From Nitrospirota bacterium (GTDB lineage: Bacteria > Nitrospirota > Thermodesulfovibrionia > Thermodesulfovibrionales > JdFR-88): a stretch of 40,477 nucleotides of DNA. This document shows positions 28,519 to 36,060 of this stretch, piece by piece. The DNA lies in assembly GCA_021788025.1 (NCBI GenBank), contig JAJYLE010000004.1, positions 1-40,477 on the forward strand, given 5' to 3'. The position numbers and the translations under genes were made by a program. The notes below the pieces were generated by a model. It did no database searches, was not told the origin of the DNA, and saw only the letters and a list, made by a program, of their open reading frames with translations. How positions within the stretch are numbered: the stretch's first letter is position 1; the number at the start of each line of letters is the position of its first letter.

Positions 28519-30192
28519 TTAGAAATGTACCTCGAAGGTCAGATAAATGTCCTGTGCCTTCTTGATTACAGGAAACATCTGCATATTGTTAGGTGATGCA
28601 AGCAAATCGCTAATCTTCACAGGCGTGCCGAGCCAGTTGTTAGACCCGGTGTACTGGAAATCGTAATACTGGTAGCCGAGCCTGAAGTAGGCCTTCGCCA
28701 GCTTGTCAATTTTCTTGCCATGCAGTTCCTGAATTATGTAGCCCTCGTAAACGTTGCCCCTTGTGCCAACCTTGGAAGTCCACATGTCATCGCCGGCAGG
28801 CACGAAACCTATCCAGTATTTGGAGCCATAATTGTACTCCGCGCCTATCTTCGTGCCAGTAGGCAGGTCGTAACGTGCGCCAACATAGAAGGCCTCGCCG
28901 GTGTGGTTTTGGCCGTCAAGCATCTGCGGTTCGAAGGCCTGCACTTCCTGCGGCGTTGGATTTACGCCCGCGGCAGCGAAAGCCTGCCCAATAAACGGGG
29001 CAAAGGCCCCTGCCTTGTTGCCATTGGGGTGGGCATCGCTCAACGCAGCAGAGGCAAACAGATTCAAGTTGTCAAGAACCTTGCCCTGCACCACGCCGCC
29101 ATACCAGTATATATTGCCCACGTTCGTGGTCGGGTTCAGCGCCGCGTTGAAATCTATGCCGTTTTGAGAGACAGCGGTAGTCGGCAGCGCGAAATCCGGC
29201 GGCACGTCGAAGATGTCTATGCCCTTGTCCGCAAGCAGCTCAATACTTAGATTATCGGTGCTGTAAGGGACCAGGAACAAGCCCACGAAATTAGTGTCAT
29301 GGAGTTTGCTGAAACCGGAGTCGAACCCCCTGCCAGCGCATATCTTAGCGTAGGCACCTGGGAGGGCGTCTATGTACGGGGCATATCCGATGCTCAATCC
29401 GTCAAAAGCATAATCGATGAGCGGGCTGGGTACGCCAGCCGTGCCGGTCGTCTGTGCGTTTTGCCGTATATTGCCTGGCACGCCGCTGGTAGAAGGCCTT
29501 CTGCCTATCGAGAACCAAAGCGGCTGGCCCGCTATGTTGTACCAGGTTGCGTAGGCGTAATCCACGCCCAGGTAATCGCTGCTTGGCACATGGCCCAAAA
29601 CCCCGTCAAACGTCCCGGCCCTGTCCATAAAGAACAGGTTCTGGTCAAGCGGGTTTTCAGTCTCGCTGCCCCAGATTTTATACATGAGCAGGCGGGCCTT
29701 TACGTTTACGTTATCAAGTGGGGATGCCGTAATGTTCAGGCCAAAGCGATTGGTCAAAAGAGAGTGATTCTTATACTTGGTGGCGGCATCCTCGGTTGGC
29801 CCTACCGTAGGCACGGGCCCTCCATGCATGTACTGATAAACCTGGTCAGCAAACTTGCCGCTTTCCAGAAAATCATAGAAAGCAGGAGCATCTCCGCTCA
29901 GATAATCCAGCCTGGCCCTGTAGTCGCCGCCAATCCTCAGCCAGTTTGGCCAGGTTGCGGTTTTGGTTTTGGTTTCCGTCTCGTTGTCGGCAACGGGAGT
30001 TGCCGCCGGCATGACAATAGGCGCCGCTTCCTTTTGCTCTTTGATCTTCTGGACCTGGCCCTGCAAGGCCTTCAACTGCTGCTGAAGATCGTTGATCTTT
30101 TGCTGGAGATCATCCTCGGTTGTGGCTGCAAGGCCGAGGCCCGGCGGCAGCAGAACAGCAAGGGCAACTAATGCGATTAAAAACTTCCTCAT
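28519..30192 (-). CDS. Outer-membrane beta-barrel porin, DUF3373-like, with N-terminal coiled coil
   Basis: The 557-aa protein has a signal peptide (residues 1-22, cleavage after GLA), a coiled-coil segment (DDLQQKINDLQQQLKALQ, about 26-55) and a long series of amphipathic strands. The final segment DIYLTFEVHF ends in Phe, the BAM recognition signal. LRIGGDYRARLDY, LNITASPLDNVNVKARLLMYKIWG, WFSIGRRPSTSGVPGNI and the YAKICAGRG region match DUF3373-type putative porins of Nitrospirota and Proteobacteria. The coiled coil may reach through the periplasm to peptidoglycan. It has a consensus promoter and a very strong ribosome-binding site (GGAGGAGG), so it is probably an abundant outer-membrane protein. 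Confidence 0.85.
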   Translation of the reverse strand: MRKFLIALVALAVLLPPGLGLAATTEDDLQQKINDLQQQLKALQGQVQKIKEQKEAAPIVMPAATPVADNETETKTKTATWPNWLRIGGDYRARLDYLSGDAPAFYDFLESGKFADQVYQYMHGGPVPTVGPTEDAATKYKNHSLLTNRFGLNITASPLDNVNVKARLLMYKIWGSETENPLDQNLFFMDRAGTFDGVLGHVPSSDYLGVDYAYATWYNIAGQPLWFSIGRRPSTSGVPGNIRQNAQTTGTAGVPSPLIDYAFDGLSIGYAPYIDALPGAYAKICAGRGFDSGFSKLHDTNFVGLFLVPYSTDNLSIELLADKGIDIFDVPPDFALPTTAVSQNGIDFNAALNPTTNVGNIYWYGGVVQGKVLDNLNLFASAALSDAHPNGNKAGAFAPFIGQAFAAAGVNPTPQEVQAFEPQMLDGQNHTGEAFYVGARYDLPTGTKIGAEYNYGSKYWIGFVPAGDDMWTSKVGTRGNVYEGYIIQELHGKKIDKLAKAYFRLGYQYYDFQYTGSNNWLGTPVKISDLLASPNNMQMFPVIKKAQDIYLTFEVHF

Positions 30193-30224
30193 TCCCTACC
30201 TCCTCCTCTGGAAAGTAATGCAAA

Positions 30225-30253
30225 AATATAAGAGTTTCGAAATCAATTGTCAA
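30225..30253 (-). promoter_or_regulatory. Strong sigma-70 promoter of the porin gene
   Basis: On the minus strand TTGACA (30248-30253), a 17-nt spacer and TATATT (30225-30230). The predicted leader is about 27 nt and contains GGAGGAGG 5-6 nt before the ATG. This is the best -35/-10 pair in the window. Confidence 0.8.
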
Positions 30254-30336
30254 TATGAATGTACAGTTTTAGCTTTGTTGTTTTTTAAATAAATAAGTTG
30301 GTTTTTATCTGGAAAACAGGTGATTTTTCATGGAAA

Positions 30337-30357
30337 GGGCGGGTTGAAAACCCGCCC
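30337..30357 (-). terminator. Hairpin after clpB
   Basis: GGGCGGGTT (30337-30345) pairs perfectly with AACCCGCCC (30349-30357), a 9-bp stem with a 3-nt loop. It lies about 60 nt after the clpB stop. On the minus strand only TTT follows, so as an intrinsic terminator it is of medium strength. Confidence 0.6.
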
Positions 30358-30415
30358 CCGCACAGTGAGGTCCCGATGGCCCCGGCCCGGACAAACCAGG
30401 ACAAGGGTTAACCAT

Positions 30416-33196
30416 CTATGAACTTTTCGCCGTTGTTTTGGCCTTTCTTTTTCCTTCCTTTTCTGCCTGTTTGCCGCCATTGCCGGGATTTCCGCCGGGA
30501 AAAACCTCCTGCTCCGATTCCGCCCGGGCTGCCTTCCTTAGCGTTACCTGCCCGTCTTTTAGATCCACTTCAGCCACGTCCCTCTCTTTCAGTTCTCCAG
30601 AAAGAAGTTTTGCGGCAAGCGGGTTCAGTATCTCAGTCTGCATCAGGCGCTTTAAGGGCCTTGCGCCGTAAACCGGGTCGTATCCCAGTTCGGCAAACCA
30701 CCTTCTGGCCTCCTCTGTAAGGACCACGTCTATCCCCTTCTGTGTGAGATACCTCTTCATCTTCCCAAGCTGTATATCAACTATCATTTCCAGCATTTGC
30801 CTGGACAGGGGATTAAACACCAGTATCTCGTCTATCCTGTTTAAAAACTCTGGCTTGAAATGGGCCTTCAGGTCCTCAAGCACGCGCGCCCTTATTTCGG
30901 CCTCTCCGGCCGGGGGCCCCCAGTGCTCCGGCCGCCTTGCGTGCTCCTCAAGCATCTGCTGTATATGCACGCCGCCGACGTTGGAGGTAAGTATAACTAC
31001 CGTGTTCCTGAAGTCCACCGTGCGGCCATGCCCGTCGGTAAGCCTGCCGTCATCAAGCAGTTGCAGAAGCAGGTTGAAGACCTCCGGGTGCGCCTTCTCA
31101 ATCTCATCAAACAGCACCACTGAATAGGGTCTCCTGCGTACCGCCTCTGTAAGCTGCCCGCCTTCTTCATACCCAACATATCCTGGGGGCGCGCCTATGA
31201 GCCTGGCTACCGTGTGACGCTCCTGATACTCAGACATGTCTATCCGGATCATCGCGCTTTCGTCGTCAAACAGAAACTCCGCAAGCGCCCTGGCAAGCTC
31301 CGTCTTGCCCACGCCCGTTGGGCCAAGGAATATGAAGGAGCCTATCGGGCGGTTGGGGTCCTGTATGCCGGCCCGCGCACGGCGCACCGCGTTAGCCACT
31401 GCCGTTACGGCCTCGTCCTGGCCAACAACCCTCAGCTTTAAGCGCTCTTCCATCTTGAGGAGTTTCTGGACCTCGGCCTCAAGCATCCTTGAAACTGGTA
31501 CTCCCGTCCACTTGGAAACCACCTCCGCAACGTCTTCCTCGTCCACTTCCTCCTTCAGCATCTTGCTTGTGGCCTGTATCTCCAGAAGCCTTTTGCTTGC
31601 CTCTTCCAGCTTTTTCTGGAGTTCGATCAGCTTGCCGTATTTCAGTTCCGCAGCCTTGCCAAGGTCCCCTTCGCGCTCGGCCTTTTCGGCCCCGGTCTTT
31701 GCCTGCTCTATCTGCTCCTTGAATTCCCTGATACCGGCTATTACCTGTTTCTCGTTGGTCCACTGGGCCCGAAGCACCGTCTCTTTATCGCGCAGTTCGG
31801 CCATTTCGCGCGATATGGCGGCCAGCTTCTGCTTGCTTCCATCGGCTGAGAATTCCGCCCCGGTTTCCCTCTGTATTGCCTGCCGCTCTATTTCAAGCTG
31901 CCTAAGCTTTCTTTCAATCTCGTCCAGCTCCACCGGCATGCTGTCTATCTCCATGCGGAGCTTGGAGGCCGCCTCGTCTATCAGGTCTATGGCCTTGTCC
32001 GGCAGAAACCTGTCCGTAATGTAACGGTCCGAAAAAACGGCGGCCGCCACCAGGGCGGAATCCTTTATCTTCACACCGTGGTGCACCTCGTACCTTTCCT
32101 TGAGACCGCGGAGTATGGATATGGCGTCCTCCACCGAAGGCTCCTTCACCATCACCGGCTGGAACCTGCGCTCCAGGGCCGCATCCTTTTCTATATACTT
32201 GCGGTACTCGTTTACAGTCGTTGCGCCGATGCAGCGCAGTTCGCCCCTGGCAAGGGCGGGCTTCAGCATATTGGAGGCATCCATCGCACCTTCAGCAGCA
32301 CCCGCACCCACAAGCGTGTGGAGTTCATCAATGAAAAGGATTATGCTTCCTTCAGCCTGTTCAATCTCCTTCAGCACCGCCTTGAGCCTCTCTTCAAACT
32401 CGCCCCTGTATTTGGCGCCCGCAATCAGGGCCCCCATATCCAGGGCTATTACCTTTTTGTTTTTGAGCGTTTCGGGAACGTCCTTCTGCACAACCCTTTG
32501 CGCCAGGCCCTCCACTATGGACGTTTTACCCACGCCAGGGTCGCCGATAAGCACCGGGTTGTTCTTGGTGCGCCTGGAGAGCACCTGGATAACCCGGCGT
32601 ATCTCCTCATCCCTGCCGATAACCGGGTCCAGCTTGCCTTTGCCTGCAAGCTCCGTTAAATCCTTGCCATAGCGCGCTATGGCCTGGTACTTGTCTTCCG
32701 GGTTCTGGTCCGTCACCCTCTGCGCCCCTCTTATCGCCCGCATGGCCGCAAGTATGTTTTCAGGCGTGGCCTGATAGCGGGCAAGTATGTCATGGCTTGG
32801 CCCGGACACGCTTGATACAGCCCATAAAAGATGCTCCACGCTTACAAACTCGTCCGTAAGATGTTCGGCCTCTTTTGCCGCCTTCTCAAAAACCTCCCGC
32901 AGCCGGGCCGACATATAGAACTGCCCTGCCGGTACCGCCCCGGATACCTTTGGGTACCGGTCTATGGCCTTTTCCGTGTCTTTTTTAATGGCGTTTATGG
33001 CAGCGCCAGCGCCCGCCTCCTGGCCGGCCCCGGCATTCAATTGCACAAGAATCTTTGTTGCAACCCCTTCGGAATCGGCAAGAAGGGCAAGCAGCAGGTG
33101 CTCCGGCTGAAGCTCCTGATTGCCTTTTTCAAGCGCCAGCTTCTGGCTTTCCGCTACCGCCTCCTGGGCTTTTATGGTGAATTTATCCAGCCTCAT
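30416..33196 (-). CDS. clpB: ATP-dependent disaggregase ClpB
   Basis: ClpB is a hexameric AAA+ machine that pulls polypeptides out of aggregates together with DnaK-DnaJ. The 926-aa protein has the N-domain (1-150), NBD1 with Walker [10 protein letters not shown] and Walker [15 protein letters not shown], and the middle coiled-coil domain (about 415-540). NBD2 has [22 protein letters not shown], pore motif GYVGYEEGG and sensor GARPLKR. It is about 60 residues longer than E. coli ClpB, due to a Gly/Ala insertion ([13 protein letters not shown]) in the N-domain, an insertion near [14 protein letters not shown], and a Lys-rich tail. The ribosome-binding site is GGAGGT. It is the last gene of the dnaJ-hspR-clpB operon. 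Confidence 0.96.
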   Translation of the reverse strand: MRLDKFTIKAQEAVAESQKLALEKGNQELQPEHLLLALLADSEGVATKILVQLNAGAGQEAGAGAAINAIKKDTEKAIDRYPKVSGAVPAGQFYMSARLREVFEKAAKEAEHLTDEFVSVEHLLWAVSSVSGPSHDILARYQATPENILAAMRAIRGAQRVTDQNPEDKYQAIARYGKDLTELAGKGKLDPVIGRDEEIRRVIQVLSRRTKNNPVLIGDPGVGKTSIVEGLAQRVVQKDVPETLKNKKVIALDMGALIAGAKYRGEFEERLKAVLKEIEQAEGSIILFIDELHTLVGAGAAEGAMDASNMLKPALARGELRCIGATTVNEYRKYIEKDAALERRFQPVMVKEPSVEDAISILRGLKERYEVHHGVKIKDSALVAAAVFSDRYITDRFLPDKAIDLIDEAASKLRMEIDSMPVELDEIERKLRQLEIERQAIQRETGAEFSADGSKQKLAAISREMAELRDKETVLRAQWTNEKQVIAGIREFKEQIEQAKTGAEKAEREGDLGKAAELKYGKLIELQKKLEEASKRLLEIQATSKMLKEEVDEEDVAEVVSKWTGVPVSRMLEAEVQKLLKMEERLKLRVVGQDEAVTAVANAVRRARAGIQDPNRPIGSFIFLGPTGVGKTELARALAEFLFDDESAMIRIDMSEYQERHTVARLIGAPPGYVGYEEGGQLTEAVRRRPYSVVLFDEIEKAHPEVFNLLLQLLDDGRLTDGHGRTVDFRNTVVILTSNVGGVHIQQMLEEHARRPEHWGPPAGEAEIRARVLEDLKAHFKPEFLNRIDEILVFNPLSRQMLEMIVDIQLGKMKRYLTQKGIDVVLTEEARRWFAELGYDPVYGARPLKRLMQTEILNPLAAKLLSGELKERDVAEVDLKDGQVTLRKAARAESEQEVFPGGNPGNGGKQAEKEGKRKAKTTAKSS

Positions 33197-33216
33197 TTGG
33201 ACCTCCGTTTAAAAAA

Positions 33217-33597
33217 TTAGTCCGCATCTTCGTCTTCAAAAAATATCCTTTTTAACCTCCGCTCAAATTCGGAGAAGTCAAATTCTTCCGGGCCATGATG
33301 GCCTGGGGCCTCATGAAAATCATCCAGCAGGCCGGAGAGCTGCCGATGGACTGAATCAAGCCTGTTTCGCATCCTTAAAATAATCTCCACCCCGGCCTTG
33401 TTCACGCCCATCTCCCTGGTAAGCTGGATGATAAACCCAAGCCTTTCCACATCACGCTCAGAATAAAGCCTCTGCTTCTTGTCGCGTTTGGGGGTTACGA
33501 ACCCTTCGCGCTCGTACAGCCTCAGCGTCTGCGGATGCACGTGGAGCATTCTGGCCACCACGCTTATCATATATAGAGGCTCCTCTTTCCGGTTCAT
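33217..33597 (-). CDS. hspR: HspR-like MerR-family heat-shock repressor
   Basis: The 126-aa protein starts with the winged helix [69 protein letters not shown] (in segments). This is very close to HspR of Actinobacteria, where it represses dnaK and clpB with DnaK as co-repressor. The C-terminus is acidic ([23 protein letters not shown]). It overlaps dnaJ by 4 nt (ATGA) and sits 20 nt before clpB, so it is autoregulated if it binds the operon promoter. The short acidic tail replaces the DnaK-contacting tail of Streptomyces HspR, so the co-repressor is uncertain. Confidence 0.9.
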   Translation of the reverse strand: MNRKEEPLYMISVVARMLHVHPQTLRLYEREGFVTPKRDKKQRLYSERDVERLGFIIQLTREMGVNKAGVEIILRMRNRLDSVHRQLSGLLDDFHEAPGHHGPEEFDFSEFERRLKRIFFEDEDAD

Positions 33598-34688
33598 AAC
33601 GCGAGGGCCTTCTTTCTGGGGTTCTCCTTGTATGCCGTTTCAAGCTCCCCAAGCGCTTTTTTTGCCCGCTCGTCCAGTTCCGTGGGGACTGCCACTTGCA
33701 CATCCACAAACAGGTGCCCCTGCCCGCCTTTGGGTGAGACAAACCCCTTGCCCTTCAGCTTGAACCTCTGCCCGCCCTGGGTGGCCGGGGGTATCTTCAT
33801 TATCGCCCTGCCGTCGGGCGTGGGAACTTCTATCCTGGCCCCCTGTATCGCCTCTCCGATGGTGACCGGCACCTTCACATATACGTTATTGCCTTCCCTT
33901 GTGAAAAACGGATGAGGCCTTACATGGACCTTTATAATCAGGTTGCCTGGCGGCCCGCCGTTTGTACCGGAATTGCCCATGCCTTTCAGCTTCAGCGTGG
34001 AACCCTCGTCCACCCCGGCGGGTATCTTTGCCGTTACAGGCTGGCTGGAAATTGTTCTTCCAGCCCCCTGGCACGCCGGACATATCGCCGTCACTTTCTG
34101 CCCGGTGCCGCCACATTCCGGGCATATCTGGTGCGCGCTGAAGAAACCCCGTTTTGTGGCAAGCCGGCCGGTGCCTCCGCAGCGGGGGCATTTTTTCGTT
34201 TCAGCCGCCCCGGAGCCTCCGCACCTCCCGCACGTCTCTTCGCGGGCAAAGTTCATGCTTCGGGCCGTACCTTTATACGCCTCCTCAAAAGAGACTTCCA
34301 CCTCGGTCATCAGGTCCGCGCCCCTCTGTGGTAAATGCGCGCCGCCCCTTTGCGTGCCGCCAGCGCCAAAGAGGTCCGCAAATATATCTCCAAAAGCGAA
34401 CTCACCCCCGGCCTGGCCGTAACCGCCATAACCGGGCTGCCCGCCCTGCCATTCAAACCCGCGGAATGCCTCTTCGCCGCCCCGGTCGTACTCTTCCCTT
34501 TTTTTAGGATCGCTTAGGACTGCGTAGGCCTCATTAATCTCCTTGAATTTCTCTTCGGCCTGCTTGTTGCCGGGGTTTAGGTCCGGGTGGTGCTTGCGCG
34601 CAAGCTTCCTGAAGGCCGTCTTTATCTCGGCCTGGGCCGCCTGCTTGCCTACCCCCAACGTCGCGTAATAATCCTTTACCGCCGCCAT
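33594..34688 (-). CDS. dnaJ: Chaperone DnaJ (type I)
   Basis: DnaJ delivers unfolded clients to DnaK and stimulates its ATPase. The 364-aa protein has a J domain (5-70) with HPD at 34-36, a Gly/Phe linker ([20 protein letters not shown]) and the zinc domain with four CxxCxGxG repeats ([32 protein letters not shown]). A C-terminal client-binding region follows ([39 protein letters not shown]). It is the first gene of the heat-shock operon with hspR and clpB. dnaK and grpE are not in the window, so this may be a second, HspR-controlled dnaJ. The ribosome-binding site AGGAAGGAA lies close to the ATG. Confidence 0.95.
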   Translation of the reverse strand: MAAVKDYYATLGVGKQAAQAEIKTAFRKLARKHHPDLNPGNKQAEEKFKEINEAYAVLSDPKKREEYDRGGEEAFRGFEWQGGQPGYGGYGQAGGEFAFGDIFADLFGAGGTQRGGAHLPQRGADLMTEVEVSFEEAYKGTARSMNFAREETCGRCGGSGAAETKKCPRCGGTGRLATKRGFFSAHQICPECGGTGQKVTAICPACQGAGRTISSQPVTAKIPAGVDEGSTLKLKGMGNSGTNGGPPGNLIIKVHVRPHPFFTREGNNVYVKVPVTIGEAIQGARIEVPTPDGRAIMKIPPATQGGQRFKLKGKGFVSPKGGQGHLFVDVQVAVPTELDERAKKALGELETAYKENPRKKALAL

Positions 34689-34708
34689 ATCATTTCCTTC
34701 CTATTAGG

Positions 34709-34763
34709 ATTTTAGTATCTTTAGTCGATTCGTGTCAAGTTTTATTATACTTGGAGTCTAAAG
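34709..34763 (-). promoter_or_regulatory. Promoter and candidate HspR operator of dnaJ-hspR-clpB
   Basis: Minus strand: TTGACA (34733-34738), an 18-nt spacer and TAAAAT (34709-34714). An inverted repeat covers the -35: CAAGT (34736-34740) with ACTTG (34749-34753). A further outer pair is CTTTAG (34719-34724) with CTAAAG (34758-34763). The half-sites resemble HAIR (CTTGAGT-N7-ACTCAAG) but are arranged the other way round (minus strand: ACTCcAAG...ACTTGAc), so binding by HspR is an inference. Confidence 0.6.
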
Positions 34764-35180
34764 TATTTTAAAGCACTTCTTCTCAGGAGCCTACCATAGC
34801 AAGGGGCAAGGCACAAGGGAGGGGAATGGGGAATGGAAAGCTTTCCTCGCCTTTCAGCGGCTTGCCTTATATCCGGCGCGGCGTTCCCAAAAATTCTTTG
34901 CAAAATTCGTCTGGCTGCCAGGACAAGATTTAAAAAGGTCTGATGAGCAACGATATATTAAGCAAAAGGCTGCTGGAGGCTAAGCCACGGCAATGGGAAT
35001 CTCTTTTTTCCCTTGACTTTTACTTATCATGGATGCCCCCGGCATGCCAGAGAGTGGCTGTGGCGGAATTCAGGGTGGACCTTTTCTGTGTGGTAAACGA
35101 GCAAGTTTGAGACAGGTAACCAGAACTGAATGTTGCCGGAGGCAATTGGGAGTAATAGCAGTTCGGACGGTATTCTATAG
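34764..35180. other. Intergenic stretch with heptamer repeats and a possible 55-aa ORF
   Basis: Three CAAGG units at exact 7-nt period lie at 34800-34818. A possible short gene runs from ATG 34943 to TGA 35110 (+). It has 55 codons (MSNDILSKRLLEAKPRQWES, then FSLDFYLSWMPP...), with AAAAGG 3-8 nt upstream, and no recognisable family. Its stop lies in TTTGAGACAGGT (35107-35118), a 12-mer also found in the inverted repeat between the two cytochrome genes. No other feature is visible. Confidence 0.3.
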
Positions 35181-35405
35181 CTAGTTAGGCCCTTTTTTTT
35201 CTTGGCCCTTAACCATTGATTCAAGGTTTTGGCGGATTTCCGAAAACCCGGCTTGGTTGATCTCCATAGGGGTCTGGCAGAGCCTGCACTTTGCCTGTTT
35301 ACCCGCCAGTATGTCTTTAAGATTGAATTTGCTTTGTTTCTTGCACTTGGGGCATTGAAGCCAGCACTCCAGTTCAAACTCCGGGCTCTTTTTTATTTTT
35401 TTCAT
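35181..35405 (-). CDS. Small zinc-ribbon protein, 74 aa
   Basis: The sequence LQCPKCKKQSKFNLKDILAGKQAKCRLCQTPMEI shows two CxxC knuckles (Cys18/21 and Cys40/43), a standard zinc ribbon. The flanks are charged and Lys-rich (MKKIKKSPEFELECW, ...MVKGQEKKGPN). The function is unknown; nucleic-acid binding or a regulatory role is typical for such ribbons. A longer frame on the same strand (35027-35377) overlaps it out of register and is not supported. TTAAAAT lies 11 nt before the ATG and there is no Shine-Dalgarno, again a short-leader start. It is isolated in an otherwise gene-poor island. Confidence 0.7.
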   Translation of the reverse strand: MKKIKKSPEFELECWLQCPKCKKQSKFNLKDILAGKQAKCRLCQTPMEINQAGFSEIRQNLESMVKGQEKKGPN

Positions 35406-35663
35406 CTGCTTAGTTTATTTTAACGTTGCGCAATGAATTCCGGGGCCACATTACTTGTCTCCGGATAAGCCTTTTTGCAATCTTTCATCCCGTTGGAAAC
35501 CTGCACTATCATAACAAAATTATCATATGCGGTGTATAGGGCGAAACTTTAGCCTTGTCGGGAGTCATCGATTTTGAAGAGACGAAGGGAAAGTCTTCAG
35601 TTTGTAGAATCGTGATGACTCTCAGATTCAACAAACGGCGGCGGATGCCTTCTTTCCAAAAAT

Positions 35664-35848
35664 CATGACACGAACTTAATGACATATGTCATATGGACTA
35701 TGTCATGGTCCGGCGGGTTATGATGGCACTGGAAGAAGGGGTAAAAAGGATTTCAAAGCAAAAGCGGCGTAAATCAAAAAATCCGCAAAAACAAACAGTT
35801 AGGGATGTTCCAAGGAATTCCACTGTTAAATTCAAACCCTTTAAAATC
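35664..35848. repeat. Dispersed palindromic repeat, copy 2
   Basis: The head at 35664-35707 is CATGAC-N9-ATGACATATGTCAT-N9-GTCATG, with the same spacing as copy 1 and nearly the same N9 sequences (ACGAACTTA; ATGGACTAT). GGGTTATGATGGC follows. Weaker similarity to copy 1 runs to CTTTAAAATC at 35839-35848, 175 nt from the start against 180 in copy 1. Confidence 0.85.
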
Positions 35849-35929
35849 ATGCTGTTACAGGCGGAAAACAGTTTGGAAAAAAGCCGGATGTTTGAACGGT
35901 TGAACAGCAAATTTCTAAAAAAGCCTTAA
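35693..35929 (+). CDS. Possible small basic protein starting inside repeat copy 2
   Basis: The frame starts at the ATG directly after the 14-bp palindrome and encodes 78 aa, beginning MDYVMVRRVMMALEEGVKR and continuing with a Lys/Arg/Gln-rich segment (KQKRRKSKNPQKQ). No family is recognised and there is no Shine-Dalgarno. In copy 1 the equivalent start reads MDNVMFSRVMMAV but soon stops. Near the end of both copies a K-x-K/F-x-FKI peptide is shared, although in copy 1 it is in a different frame block. This could mean a decayed small gene carried by the repeat, or simply an open frame in it. Confidence 0.2.
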   Translation: MDYVMVRRVMMALEEGVKRISKQKRRKSKNPQKQTVRDVPRNSTVKFKPFKIMLLQAENSLEKSRMFERLNSKFLKKP

Positions 35930-36001
35930 AATCAAGAGCTTATGAATTCCAGATTGAACACTAAAAAAAAGGCGCAACGGAGTTGAAAAGGGGCCGTTTC
36001 C

Positions 36002-36031
36002 TTGCTCCTTGAGCCTTGCGCCTTGTATAAT
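36002..36031 (+). promoter_or_regulatory. Promoter of the GT-C-like membrane protein gene
   Basis: A perfect TATAAT (36026-36031) follows the CCTTG repeats. TTGCTC (36002-36007) stands at 18 nt as a weak -35 that lies within the repeats. The leader is about 23 nt with no Shine-Dalgarno before ATG 36061. Confidence 0.5.
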
Positions 36032-36060
36032 TCTGCATTTGGTGCAGCCCCCGGCAAATA

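Larger units (their letters stand above)
35406..36060. other. Gene-poor island with competing hairpins, repeat copy 2 and CCTTG heptamers
   Basis: Hairpin A: GAGTCATCGATT (35562-35573) pairs with AATCGTGATGACTC (35608-35621), with a 2-nt bulge. Hairpin B: TTTGTAGAATC (35601-35611) pairs with GATTCAACAAA (35625-35635), with one mismatch. A and B share bases and cannot form together. Repeat copy 2 starts 29 nt later. Four CCTTG units with exact 7-nt period lie at 36000-36025, the inverse of the CAAGG units at 34800. Nothing else is clear. Confidence 0.5.

Noticed and set aside
29299-30171. 290-aa plus-strand ORF opposite the porin gene
   Set aside because: Antisense shadow of the porin; no family features, and the porin has signal peptide, promoter and terminator.
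31236-32024. 262-aa serine-rich plus-strand ORF opposite clpB
   Set aside because: Serine/leucine-rich translation typical of an antisense frame of a GC-rich gene; ClpB is certain.
35027-35377. 116-aa minus-strand ORF overlapping the zinc-ribbon gene
   Set aside because: Out of register with the CxxC-CxxC protein, no recognisable motif, basic random-like composition.
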